DNA of 64,000 nucleotides from Paracyclopina nana. Its lineage: Eukaryota > Arthropoda > Copepoda > Cyclopoida > Cyclopettidae. The position numbers and the translations under genes are program-made. The notes beneath the pieces were generated by a model. The model saw nothing but the letters and a program-made list of their open reading frames with translations. It was not told where the DNA came from and ran no database searches. Location of the stretch: the NCBI GenBank assembly GCA_019096065.1, contig JAGUCH010000006.1:3306001-3370000 (forward strand), in the 5' to 3' direction. Shown here one piece after another: positions 49,782-62,400 of the stretch (position 1 is its first letter; every line of letters begins with the position of its first letter).

Positions 49782-52700
49782 TCCTTCTCAGCTCTTGAAA
49801 GCTTTACTTTGTTGAATGAGGGCCATTGGCATGTCATTTTCGTCGTTGGCCAATTTCTAGGGGATCTTCAACTTTGGGTGACTAGACAAGTTTCAGACAT
49901 CATCAACAACAAAAAAGTTGCTAGCTTCTTTGGACCCGCGAGTGGATTTTGAGGGAGGAGATCAGACCGTTTTGCCGCCAAAAAAACCTTGCAATATCGC
50001 TCGTGGAAATCTTGAGACCAAGCTATATTGTATTTGTTGTCAAAAGACTTCCTTGCAGCTGAAAAGAAAATAAGACATCATCGCAAGTGTACAAGCAGTA
50101 GTGCTTTTTGGCAGTTATTCCCAACTTGGACAATTATCCATGTAAAAATTGATGGGCACGACGATTAAAATTCCAGAGCTGTGGATAAATGTGGAGTTCA
50201 TCTGGATTATTAATTCTAAGTCATTTTTTACCTTTCTTTTGGCTAACTTGTTGCAGGTGCTATGATTTTTAGAGTTGTTATTTTTTTGTGTGGAGATGAG
50301 CATCTCATGGATTGGATGTCAGCGAAGCATGCTAGCAAAAAGGTGACACTTGCATCTCCATCTTCTAGGTAGACTCGTTCTAGACTCAAATAACCATTAC
50401 GAGTCTCAACGATGCGAGCGAAGATGCCCATTGGAAAAATGAGCTACTTTACATAGTAGCTGCATTATGCCACTAATACCCAAGCTTGAATGACTTTTTT
50501 TAGCAAGATTGACAGTTTGTGTCTCGTCACGTTTTATGGCTTCTTCTTCTTATTTTTACAAGGAATTCGAGCTGCTGACCTTGCCAAAGCCGAGCTTAGC
50601 ATGCTTGACTACTATTTGTGCTCCGCATCACTCACTTAATTGCAAGAAGTGGAGATTTGTCATCCCAAAAAGGTCAATCGATTGGGCAAGCATGCCGAAA
50701 ATTGATACGAGAATTCACACTCCAAGATCATCAATTTTTGGTTGTGCTCCAAATTGAGAGGAGCACTACCACCACCACCACCAGAGAGTGACAGATGAAT
50801 CCGTCAGATTATCATTTTTTACGTCTCGTTCTCTGCCGAAAAATGGGGGAATATTGGATTAACATCTGCAGCAGCAGCGATGGGAGAGCAGAGAGAAATA
50901 ATCGGACTTTATTTGTGCAATTGTTGGAAAAACGTCACCGCCAAAAGCGAGCAACTTATTTACTATTGGAGCTTTTTTGGTGGTGAAGCTGCTCTGGCAC
51001 GCGTTGCTACTACAACAGAAGCAGCAGCAGCAACCACAATTTTTAACCCTTCGCGGCTCGGTCTTTTGTGTCCAAAAATTATACTCTTTGACTCAATGGA
51101 ACTATAGCAGCACCTGCTTGCTCCTCTCACTGAATGAATTCTGCTCCCAAGAGACATATCATAGTATATTGTATTGAAAAAAAGAAGCAGTGGAAAAAAT
51201 GCCATAGCACAGTAGTATCTTGGCTGTTTCCCCAGAAAACAGAGGCCGAATGTAGTGTGTTATTTTTACAGTAGTCGTTTTTGCAGTCCATGAATCATTA
51301 AGAGACCAAGGAGCATTTGAGGGTGTTAGGTTACACATGTGCTGGAGTGCTTGACCAACATCTGGGGCTTTTAGGTGGCATCTTTGTTTCGTTGCCTGCG
51401 GTCAATCCGTTATGCTACTTCTGTTGCTGCTGCCACAGAAGGAAAAGCAGCTGGAGCCAGAAATGCTTGAATTTGAGTCCAAATGTCAAGCGCTCCGCTC
51501 AAGAATTATTGGCAACGCGATCGCATCGAATCGTCTCGCTTTGCCCGTAATTACGTCGACATCCTCAAACTGAAGCTTGACGTGAACAAATTCCTCCGAG
51601 TTGAAGAAATAAATCCTAATGGCCCACCACCATCGGTGGCACATTGTGTGACAATGGCAAAAGTATGCATTTTCCCCTTCATGCTGTATAAATGCTCTTC
51701 TTGGTGTCTGTTGGAGAATCAGGCAGAAGCATGCAGCAGGATATTAGTTTGCCAAGCCATATGTGAAAAACGAACGTTGTTGTTGTTGCTGCAATAGTAG
51801 TATGTCGTTTTGAGACAGCTGCAGCAACTGAGTCCATATTGGAATCATCTCCTGGCGATATTCAAAGAGCTCAATATATACGCTTCAATGCATTCGAGAG
51901 TCGCTGCCTCCCTCGAAATTATTCCGAGGATTAGGCTAAAAATGCCTGATTTTTCGAGTATCTGCACGCAAAATGATCGTTATTTACCCAATCAATGGCG
52001 TACAATTTGCTGGAAATGCAGCCAGCATCCTGCCCCAAAAGTGCACTCAAATGACAGGAAAAAAACGCGGGCTGGACAGCCCAGTCAGAATTTGGCTGGC
52101 ATGTGTTTACAAGGTCACCTTGAGGCATTTTGATGATATGTTGCACCGGCCTAGCTGATGCAGCAGCTGTTTCCGATGATGCGCGTTTTTTGTTGTTTTG
52201 TCTAGCCGCTCTTGAGACGGCTGCGCGCCGTTACCAAGCGGGGCGAGACAGGCCACCGCGCATGCGCAGTCTCGCCAAACAAGTAAACAATAAACAAAAG
52301 CACGCAGCCCCTACCGCTCGTCTCAAGGTCCAAGATTGGCGCCAAATCATCAAGATGATGCCACTTTTAAGACGTTTTTGGTCGTTTGAAAAAAATGGGT
52401 CAGCCATTTTGTCGCATGGATTAAGCCTGGGAAAAGGTCGATGCACCCAGGTTGGCTAAAAATGATGGCCGAGCAGTTTTTCACATGTTGCACTACTGCA
52501 GCAGCATTGTTGTCCACAGCATAATACATTTTACTGCAGCAGCAGCCAGGGGTGCATTCAAAGTACAACCTAGGGCATATCTTTTGTGGAGACTTTTCCG
52601 AGGATCCATTGAAGCCAGCGCGGGCTGGTTTTCCACGGACGAAATTGCTCGCAGTGTAGATGTTAAAAAAAAGATCTTGGCTAGACGAGAGCTTTTGCTA

Positions 52701-55071
52701 CTCTATACGATAAACGATCCATGCAGAGTCCCACCCTCGGGTTTTTGATAATGGAGCAAGTTGCATTGTCCAGACTTGCCGTGGAGCTTTGTGCTGAAAA
52801 GCCACATTTCATGTTTGCAGTTGCTAAGCAGCGAGGGAACTGCATCATTTTCCACCAAAAATGCAGATCACTTATTGGCGGTAGATGGCATATTGCGTGA
52901 TTGCGTTAGCAGTAGTTCAGCTCGAATTGTTGGCGCAATAAATAGCTAAAAAAGCAAAGACGCGCCAATATCCTCAATAAAATGTTCAAACATTGCATGC
53001 CATGACATTCTTTTTCTCGTTAAAATGCCCCTGTGCCAAAATTGCTTTTCTCATCGCTGATAGCTGGAGCCGCTCCTTTTATTGGCACTACTACCAAACA
53101 TCACAGATCAGAAGACATCGGATCACATCATGCATGACATGTCGCTTTCTTTCTTCCGCCCTTAAAAAAACGGGGGCAATTAGAGTCAATAAATACATAT
53201 AACTACAGCCCAGTGCTCAGCATGTGGAATAAGAAGCTTTCGGTACTACTTTGACGCATCATTCATGGCCTACTTTTTCGCCGAAAGGATGAGCTTTATG
53301 GCACCACTTTTTACTTGCATCAATACAAAAGTAAAAAAAGATATATCCTAACTTTCCCATTAATCAATTTCAATATTCAGCCGCAAAGTAGTTTTATGCC
53401 AATAAATTCTAAAATGGCCTTTTAATTTCATGCTTCAATATATTTATTAATTCATTTAGTAACCAAAAGCAAAGATTAGGGCTTTTTGACACTTTTTTTT
53501 CGCAATGAAAGCCACAGGAACTTTGGGTCGATGCCAATAATCTTTGGTGTATACAAAATGGAGAAGGAGAGTGAAAAAAGTTTTCCAATAATAGTAGGGG
53601 TTTACTTTGGCAAGGTCCGTGATTGACGATGATCTTGGATGGCTTGACCACTATTCAGTACCGAGTTTCTTTATTATGCTGCTTTTCTTCTGCGAGCAGT
53701 GGATTTAGGTCAATGAGTCGAGACTGAAGCATTCCAATAGCAATGATTTGGGGTTCCAATTCTGTGGGGCTCAGCCAGGAACAAGCAATAAACTTCCCTG
53801 CCTGGATTTGACGTGGAAAAAGCTGCAAGGGTCATCACTCTTCCAATGAGGTCGATTTCACAGCGAAATCAAGCATACACTCATTTCCAACGTAGCCTTT
53901 CTTCTCACTGATATGCGTCATCCCTACCAATTTTCCACCGATGCCTTTCTATCCTAATTTTACAGAGAAAACTATCTTTACTATTAAGAGCAGAAATTTG
54001 AATGAAGGTTGCTTGCAAATTCGAAATCGACCCGCAATTTACTAGTTTTGTGTTGTATGCCTCCTTTCTTTGTCGGGGTCAATCTTCACGGGACACAAAA
54101 TACGACTTCTATGTTGATCGCCATGAGTGAAATACATGCAAGGATCTATTATATTTGGTGGAGGAATAAAAAGTGGGTTTTTTTCGCGTTTCTCCAGTCC
54201 CACTGACACAATAAGGTATCACCACAGGGGGATAGGGACCTGCAGGTGGGAGGTAGGTTCGTAATACTAAACTTTTTTTAAAAGCCAAGAAAAGATAGCG
54301 TGCAGAGGTTTTTTAAGCATATACTAAAAATTCAGCCAAGATGACCCCAAACAAGAGTTGACCAGAGAGATCTCACAAAAAATTACAAAAATGCATGATA
54401 AGCATGAAATTACAGAAAAACAGCCAAAACCCTTGAAGCATGGCAATTTGCTACTAAAAAGTATGGGTTAGTAGGTGATTTTTAAAAATTCGCCTTTTTT
54501 AAAAGGTGCTACTTCTCCCCAATGCTTATTGTAGTTAGCATCTTTTTTAATTCTCACAATTAAAATATTGGAAAATCCACGAAAAACGTGATACATATAC
54601 AAAGCCCAAATTGTAGTGGACACAGGCAAAAAATGTCTCTCTCTAAAAGGGTCGGAAGCTAACTGCTTCTTTTACTGCACTTACTAAGCACAGTAGCTGT
54701 GAGTAAACAATCAGCAGCTAAAGTCAGCTTCAGATAAGGCCAAAAAGAGTTCTCTCAGTTTCTTAAGTGATTTTCCCATTCTCTCTCGGCCCACTTTTAT
54801 ATGTTTTGAAAAAACGGAATGCATTTAGCAAAAGCAGCTCTTTACATTAGGCTAATAACCTGCTATTACTGGAAGCATGGCAAATAAGGCTGATGAAGAA
54901 ACCAAATTGGATTGACTGCAGCAGCAGCAGATGAAAATGGGGTTTTCACTTTGCTTAGCTCGGAGTTTACGACCTTTTAGAGCTCCCAATAATAATGCCA
55001 GCGAGCAAACGAGCGAGAGTTTTTACGTGGCACGAATAACCCCTTTTGTGTATTGGCGTCCAAACAGCGGT

Positions 55072-55086
55072 AGCAGCAGCAGCAGC
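55072..55086. repeat. (AGC)5 microsatellite
   Basis: Five AGC triplets, the clearest of several AGC clusters in the gene-free region. Confidence 0.85.
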
Positions 55087-58000
55087 GTCCAAAAAGTGGC
55101 CGCCTGACACAAATCTTTGCCGATGTCAGCAACTCTTTTCTTCACAAAAAACCAGGCTAATGAATACTTTTCTGCCCCTGGCCGAGAGTAAACATTGCCT
55201 GGCATCATCATAGTTTTATGCCTTTTTGTGTCCTAGCTCCTTTGGAAGAAGAAGCATGTTTGGCACCTGGCCAAAGTGATCGTTCCCTTTAAAAAGTACA
55301 GCTACTGCTTCTTCTTTTTCCCACTTTTTTGTCGCCATTTGTCTTCTCTCGCTCCTCTAGAGCAGCAGCCGAAAAGCAAACCTTTACTGAATGAAAGGAG
55401 TTGCTCACACGAAAAACCCATTGTGTGTAGGGCTATCATAAGTCCACATCTCTCTATCATGCATACTTATTCGCTGTGGTAACCGATGAATATTTCCAAT
55501 CGCTACTCGGCCCATAAGAATTTGATTCATATTATTATCTTCAACTTTAAAAAAAATAGTATTTTCATTAGAACATCAAGGATGTGATGTATTAATTAGA
55601 GTTCAAATAATCGAGCGGGTAACGGTTGTATCATAATTCCATTGCTTTGGCACGTGGTAGAGATTCATAGGGTATATAGAAATGATGATGATCGCGCGAT
55701 TATAATAATATACTAGGTATATGCCATTACCACTACCCCAGACAATGCTTATATATGCCATTGCAGTGCAATTATGGCACCCGTGAATTCGTAATTAAGA
55801 TCTTTCGGAGCCACAACTTGATCTACTGCTAATTGGGAATTGTGGAAGAAAAAAAGCAATTTTCTCTGTGTAACTGTTGCTGCTGCTGCTTCTTCTCTGT
55901 GTGAAAGTTGATAATCACAGTGGTTGTTATACGTCTGGCTTTGCAATAAATAAGTCCGATTCTTTGGGTCAATGGAATCCAAGTTTGTGGAATGCGGCTT
56001 TTATCCAAGATCTATAGTCGTTATTTTCGTCAAGAAGGAGAGGGAAAAAATCCAGGTTTCTTAAAGCAGAAGCTCAGCAGTTTGCTCCAAGTAGTGGAGA
56101 CGACTGAAAGGCGCCAGTTTTTCCTCAAAGTCGGGAGCAGAAAAAAATAATGATCGAGAGTTCCGATTTGATGGTCAGTGACGGTAAAACCGCGCCAAAA
56201 AAAATTGGACAAACAATGGCGGGGCGAAAAAAATGGCGCCATCTTTAGCAGCAGCAGCAATAGCAGCGCTTCGGCCCTTAGGTGTCCCATTAAACGAGGG
56301 CCATATGAATTAACCAAAGATATTTAAGAATTCTGCGAAATGAGCTTTTATATCAAGAGAAACGTCATACTTTCATGCATGCTCGCCTGGCTAAATGATT
56401 TTGAGTACTAGGAGTACACAATGGCTTGGTAGGATATTTTTTGTAGCTTCCAAAGACGAATTGGGTATTTTGGAGCAACAGTTGCCATGTGTTTCTTCTT
56501 GGGTCTGGTGTAGCTGGTGCGCAGATCTGTGCAATCGTTGCCTTGCTAGCAGTTGAGGGTCCAACCATTTATTGTTGAACGTTGGACTACTCAGTCGTCC
56601 CCACCCAAGGGGATCCAAGCTATTGAAGGCTTTATAGCCTCCCTGAATAAAATGCGTAACTTCAAGTTTATATACATACACTATGCTAGCCTCAAAATCA
56701 TTACAAATTATGGCTTAGTAATGGTCAAAAGCTCAAACGCATAAATCAGGATAAATTACCCTTCTTTGCTGCTACACATAGGGAAAAATGGGCAAAAAGG
56801 GCCGGTAGCATTTTACTCGCATTCGAGGAGGTTCATAGGGAATGGTATTGTAAATAGCTGCAATTCAGCAAGCCTTATTCAATGTGCATGATGGCTCGAG
56901 GGTGATTTTCTCGGACAACAGAATTGTAGCGTAGAGTGGCAACAAAAGCCCCAGCCCCTCAAATTTTGAAGTTGTATTGCTTGACTAGACATAAGGTAGA
57001 CCCATCTAGGACCTGGCTAGACCTTAGATCATTTTTTACGACCTAGACCAACAACAAAATGTCGCTCTGCGTTGCCTGGCTGTTGCATCAAAACCGTTGT
57101 TGTTGCCTTCGCTAGAGGTCTGCATGCTCGCGAGATGCGCGCGCGAGCTATGCTATAAAAACACCAACCAATTTGAGAAGTTGACCTATTTTACCCAAAA
57201 TTGAAGCCACTTTTTGCCCACTCTTGATCAACCCTTTAATAGCAAAAAACTCACTGGTTTTGCCTCAAGAAAAGTGCCACGAAAGCGTATGGCGTATTTT
57301 GCCGCGCATTGGCTGAAAAAGTGTCATTATCTTAAAAGCACTTTTCAATCTAGTTTGCTATGGAAAAATTTTGCTACATTTTTCCAAATAGATTGAGAAA
57401 AGAAGCTTCTTTCTTTACTGAAAACTTTTGTCCGCTTATTCCCACATTTGCCAGGCCAAGTCTGGGTAAATAGAAACTAAAGCAAATATAGCAATTCATG
57501 AGCTCTTGGTCACAACAATAAGGTTGATATTCTCAATGGCACATACTATACACATACAGTGAGACAGGCTGGTAGACAGAATTGATATAAGAGCATAATA
57601 AAAAATGTTGACTCATCCTTGGTCGTTGCAGGCATCTCTAAATTGGATGCACCTTTAGAGCTGCTTTTATCATCTGTCAAGGCCATGGCATCTATAAATC
57701 GCGCATCCCTCCCCCTGCGATGAGGGCAATTCTCTTTCCACCGAGCGTCACTAATGCACAAACTGTCTTGAATTCATCTGTCTTTTTGAGCTAGCTGCAA
57801 ACCTGAAAATTACCTCCATGAGCCATTTGACAAGATGTCGAAGATGGAAAAAAACCCGCTTTATGCTGCACATCGATGCGCGTCTCAGTCGCTTTTTATG
57901 GTATGTTTGTCCTCACTGGCCAGCAGGGTGAGAATGAAAAATGCAACTGGTGGCCTTGAGTTTTTGATAAAAAAGTCCGCGGGCAGCATGCTCAAAAATG

Positions 58001-59406
58001 TTCCACTGGCTGCTATTCATTTTTTAGCAGGATAGGTAAAACGCAACAGGGGCACGTCAATTTACGCTCCTATGAGTGCAACGAATTGTTACAGTCCTGT
58101 CCAGTCATCATTTCGCGCACATGCACTTCTTCTTCTCCTGTTGTCAGGTATTCAAAAAGGTCGTTGATACGGCTGCTGCTACATTTTTGAGAAAATTACC
58201 AGGAGGCGACAATGACCCCTGGAGCTTTTTGGAAGCAAGCAAAATTGCCTCATCGCTGCCATCATCATCATCATGCAACTCATTTTGGTGATCCTCTCTA
58301 TCTCACAGGACACACCAGGCCAAAAAACTGCAGTGTGTAAAAACACGAGGAGTCCTCAATTAGATCGACAACTCTTCGCACCATTGTATAAAGACAGCTA
58401 TTTACAAATATGGCTTTTTACCATGCGAACAACTATGCAGCTACTAAAGTAGACTACTGAGGCTTTACGTAGTTCAATAATGTAAAAAATGACTTTCAAA
58501 AACACTTTTTTTTGGCAAATTTGGTCATTAATCCAAAATCTATGTAAGCAATTCAAAAAGCTAATTAGCAAACTAGTAAGGTAACTATAAAAAACCACAG
58601 ACATACCAAGCCTGTGCCAGTGTTTGCCTCCTGTCAATCCAATGCTTTTCCGGGGGGTAATTGCATTACGCTAAAAAGCATGCTTCCTGCTCAGAGGGGA
58701 AAAGGCTTTCCAAAGAATTAATTAATGCCTACAATTTTAGTTTCGGCATCATACTTCATTTCCGTCGATCTAAATAGGTGCGCTCCTTACGAAGTGCAAT
58801 CAAGATTGCTAGGCTAAAAGCCTTATAGTAGCTCATCTCAAAGTAACGACATCGTCGTCTTCTTTGCAACAATAAATTGACTAGTAGCTTGTCTAGCTAA
58901 AAGATGACCGTTGCTGATGGATCCTCTAAAAAATGACCCAAAAGCATCCTCGTCCAATTCGATGACGATAACAAAACTTGGAGGGTTTTTTAGACAAGTC
59001 TGCTTTGTGTCTAGAGATGTTCCTTCTTAGCTGCTTCTTATACAAGGTGTTTATGACTCTGTAAATTTGCGTTGTAAAAAATAACAACAACAACAACCTG
59101 TGTCTCCCTTATTATGAATGCAGTCCTTTAAAAAGCAAATGTAGCACATCACTCTTAATTTTATTTTTAGTGAAACATGACAATTAGATAGTCAATTCTG
59201 CTTTCAAAGCTAATTTTTGGTTTTTCTTTTTCTTTCTTCAAGTAAAACACATTGACAATTTATTTATTTTTAAGCTGAACGCTAACTTAGATCAATATAC
59301 GTATAGTACGTTTTAAATATGATTACTTCACTTTTTCAAAGCACTTTTGAGCTTGAGTCAGCAGTAAGAAAGTCGGCGAGCATGAAAAATAGCAAGAATC
59401 TGCATT

Positions 59407-59425
59407 GCAGCGCCACCTAGCGGGG
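59407..59425 (-). promoter_or_regulatory. CTCF-like binding motif
   Basis: The minus strand reads CCCCGCTAGGTGGCGCTGC. This fits the CTCF core consensus CCGCNNGGNGGC, and its AGGTGGCGCT core is the preferred Drosophila CTCF sequence. It lies in a locally GC-richer patch of the gene-free region. Occupancy cannot be judged from sequence. Confidence 0.5.
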
Positions 59426-62400
59426 AGCGCTCGAAGCTCAGTGAACTGAATCACGTTTGGGTCGCCTCCTCGCGCCTGTTTTTGAGACATAAAGAGGCAG
59501 TTTCAGGGGACATTGATCCAAGTCGTTTGGCCATTGACAACATCCGAAGGCCATTTTTGCTGCGCCATTTTCCACATCATGATGATGGTCTTTGTTGTGT
59601 ATACACACGTGGAGAAAGGCCAAAATGTCAAGGGAGACTCGCGGCGGAGGATTTGTTTGTCAAAACCAATAAAAATATTGATGGCGAACGGAACTGGAAA
59701 AGAGAAACCTTTTGTCGACGGAAGTCGAGGAAAAGAAGGACTTCCGTCGATTTTTTTTGCCTCACCCTTTACTATATATATGGTGTATTATTAGTTGCTA
59801 GCTTCTTCCACTAAGGATAAAGTGCCTTCTTCTTGCCTCTAAATCCCACTTGACAAAGTAGCCACTCTGGCTGGCTTTTTTGAAACAGCAGCATTGCCAA
59901 TCTTGAGACGACCGTTAACCGCCCTCAAGTGGCCATTCCATGTACTAATACCGCGAAAAATCAGCAATAAACCTGCATAGCAGTATATCAGTGTAATTAG
60001 ATTCTGATCTTGCCCATTAGGCAAGGGAAAGGGGATTGGAAAAAGGGGGGCGGGAAACGGTGGTCTTTTTTCCAGTGGACTATATAGTACTACTACTATA
60101 GCACTTGGGACAAGACAAATGTGTTTTCACAAAAGCCATTTGAATGGACTTTGAGGATGTAAATCCCTGTGTGACCCCTACGAGATGATCTTTCGCGCAT
60201 ACTGAAATGTGTTTTCTTTTCCGCTTTGGCTTTCCTCTTCTCCTTCGGCTACTACGTGTAGATACTCAGTAAAATAAAAGCAGGAAGAACATACTTCTGC
60301 TGCTTTGAATATGGAAAAGTTTTTCCATGCTAAAAGTCCAATACCTGATTGATAGACAGAGGGTGAGAGCAAATGGCCAAGGCGTAGAGAAAGAGCCTAC
60401 ATGCGTACACATTTTCAAAGTTTCTTATTCTGAGCAAACATGTTATGCACATACGTAGCCAGTTACGCGAGTGTCTGAAAAAATTGCCAGCTAAATGTTT
60501 TTTCCTGACCATTTCCTATCTCTCTCTTTTTTGTCACCAAGCAGGCAGAGAAGGTTGTCTGTCCATAATTTATTGGTAGTGAAAGGGGGACATGATCAGC
60601 TACTGAGTTTCTCCCATTGGCAATATATTCAGTGTAAATGGTACAAATGGCAGTGTCACCCGCCATAGCATAATTGCTGCTTCCTGGAAAACATTACCCT
60701 GCCAATTGCCATGCATCAAGAGTTATCTTTGAATAGGCAATAAAAGGAGAGAAAGAGCAAGAAAGTCGATTTGTTTTGCAATAGCCGAAATACCAGATCT
60801 CGAGAAGCCAATAAAAATCATGTTGAAAAAGAAATTGTTGCAGTTTGAAGAATCATGAATTCAGGCTTTCTTGCGGATGCACATAGCCCAACTTTAGGTG
60901 ATAAAGATGAGGGTGGGGACATTGGTGGACATTAGGACACAGTGATCAAGTAATGCTACTTTTCTCAGGCAAATTACGTAAATAGCTCGCCAATTTGTCT
61001 ACGTAGCTGCTGTAGACTAGTACATAAAATACTCCTATGGGACATCTACATGATGTTGATGCCAAATCCCTTCCACAGCAGCAATGTCCAGTATAGGATC
61101 GCAAGCCATAAAAATTCCTGCCGAGCCAAGCGAAATCTCGCACACATAAATATATCGCGGAAAATCTCACACTCTTCTTAAAAGGTTAAGTAAGCTCTCA
61201 TTTCGGGCCCTGTTCACCTGCTGAACATTACTTTCAGAAATCATGCGAAACCTATTCTGCCAATTTTGACTTTTTTCGCATTTTCGGGCCATAATTGCCT
61301 AGTTTTTCTCAATGACATGGTAGTTTTTTTTCTTCAAGTAGCTGAACGTAATCTTGAACTATTTCAGAAAACAGTGCCGGTTCCTTTTAAAAAAATGCTA
61401 TCATATCAGTAGGACCTGCCAGCCCAATACAAATTGCGCCATATCTCATTCCATCCATTTATTGCCATCGACGACAGCCATGTGTGCACGACGACTTGAA
61501 CGGTCAACCGGGCTTTCTATATCCTCTATACTTATTCTCGGGACACACGTCTAGTAGTAGCTAGGGAAAAGCGCCATGACGTGAGATAACAGATGCATAA
61601 TGTACCATTTTCATGGGTCTGGCGTGTGAGCTGATGGTCTGCAGGATTAAGGTCTACGAATTTATCGGTAGAAAAGTCGACATTTGACATCTGTATAAAA
61701 ATACTCATAATTATTTGCTCAGAGACAAATGGAAAAATGGTAGGTAATAAATGTCAACATTTCAACCTTCAAGATTTTTGTCTGGAATGGAGCATGCATC
61801 AAGTGGAGCATCACAAAACTTGGGAGCACCTAAATGCATCTAAGTAATTCGGATCTGTCGACCTTTGTTTCAACGCACCCTTTGGTCAATATAAACTACC
61901 TTCCACCCAATATGTGCAAGATGCTAAAGTCCATTCCGATATTGATACGATCCCATTTTCAATATAATAGTATTTGGTCAGCATTCTCTTTGCTGGCCTA
62001 TAAATTGAAGGCTGAAGAATGGGTTATCTGAAAGTGACAGCAGCAGGAGGAGGATCAAAAACTAGCAGCAATAGCAAACTGTTTTGATATTCTCTTAGCA
62101 AAAGCCCACCAACTTTTTTGAAGATTTTCCCATGGATATATTTTCAAAGGAAGTAACTTTTCCCCTCTTTAGATCCCCAGAAAGCTAGCAGCAAAGATAC
62201 ACAAAAACTGGGCCAATCAAACCATGTGTGTCAATTTCGTCTCAGACCTCTCCAGTAACTTGGAAAAGGGGAATATCTTGCCAAAGCTGCCAACACGAAA
62301 AGTCTTTGGCAAATTAGAAAGCCCAGCTCGTTCACACAGCTAATAAGCATCTTACATGTAATAGTAGTTGAAAACTGTTATGGGCAAACTTTTGTTGGTG

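Noticed and set aside
51483..51797. 104-codon open frame in the desert
   Set aside because: No supporting splice sites, homology or composition change.
59482..59814. 110-codon open frame near the CTCF-like site
   Set aside because: It overlaps another open frame on the same strand and has no recognisable domain; the GC-richer patch may be regulatory instead.
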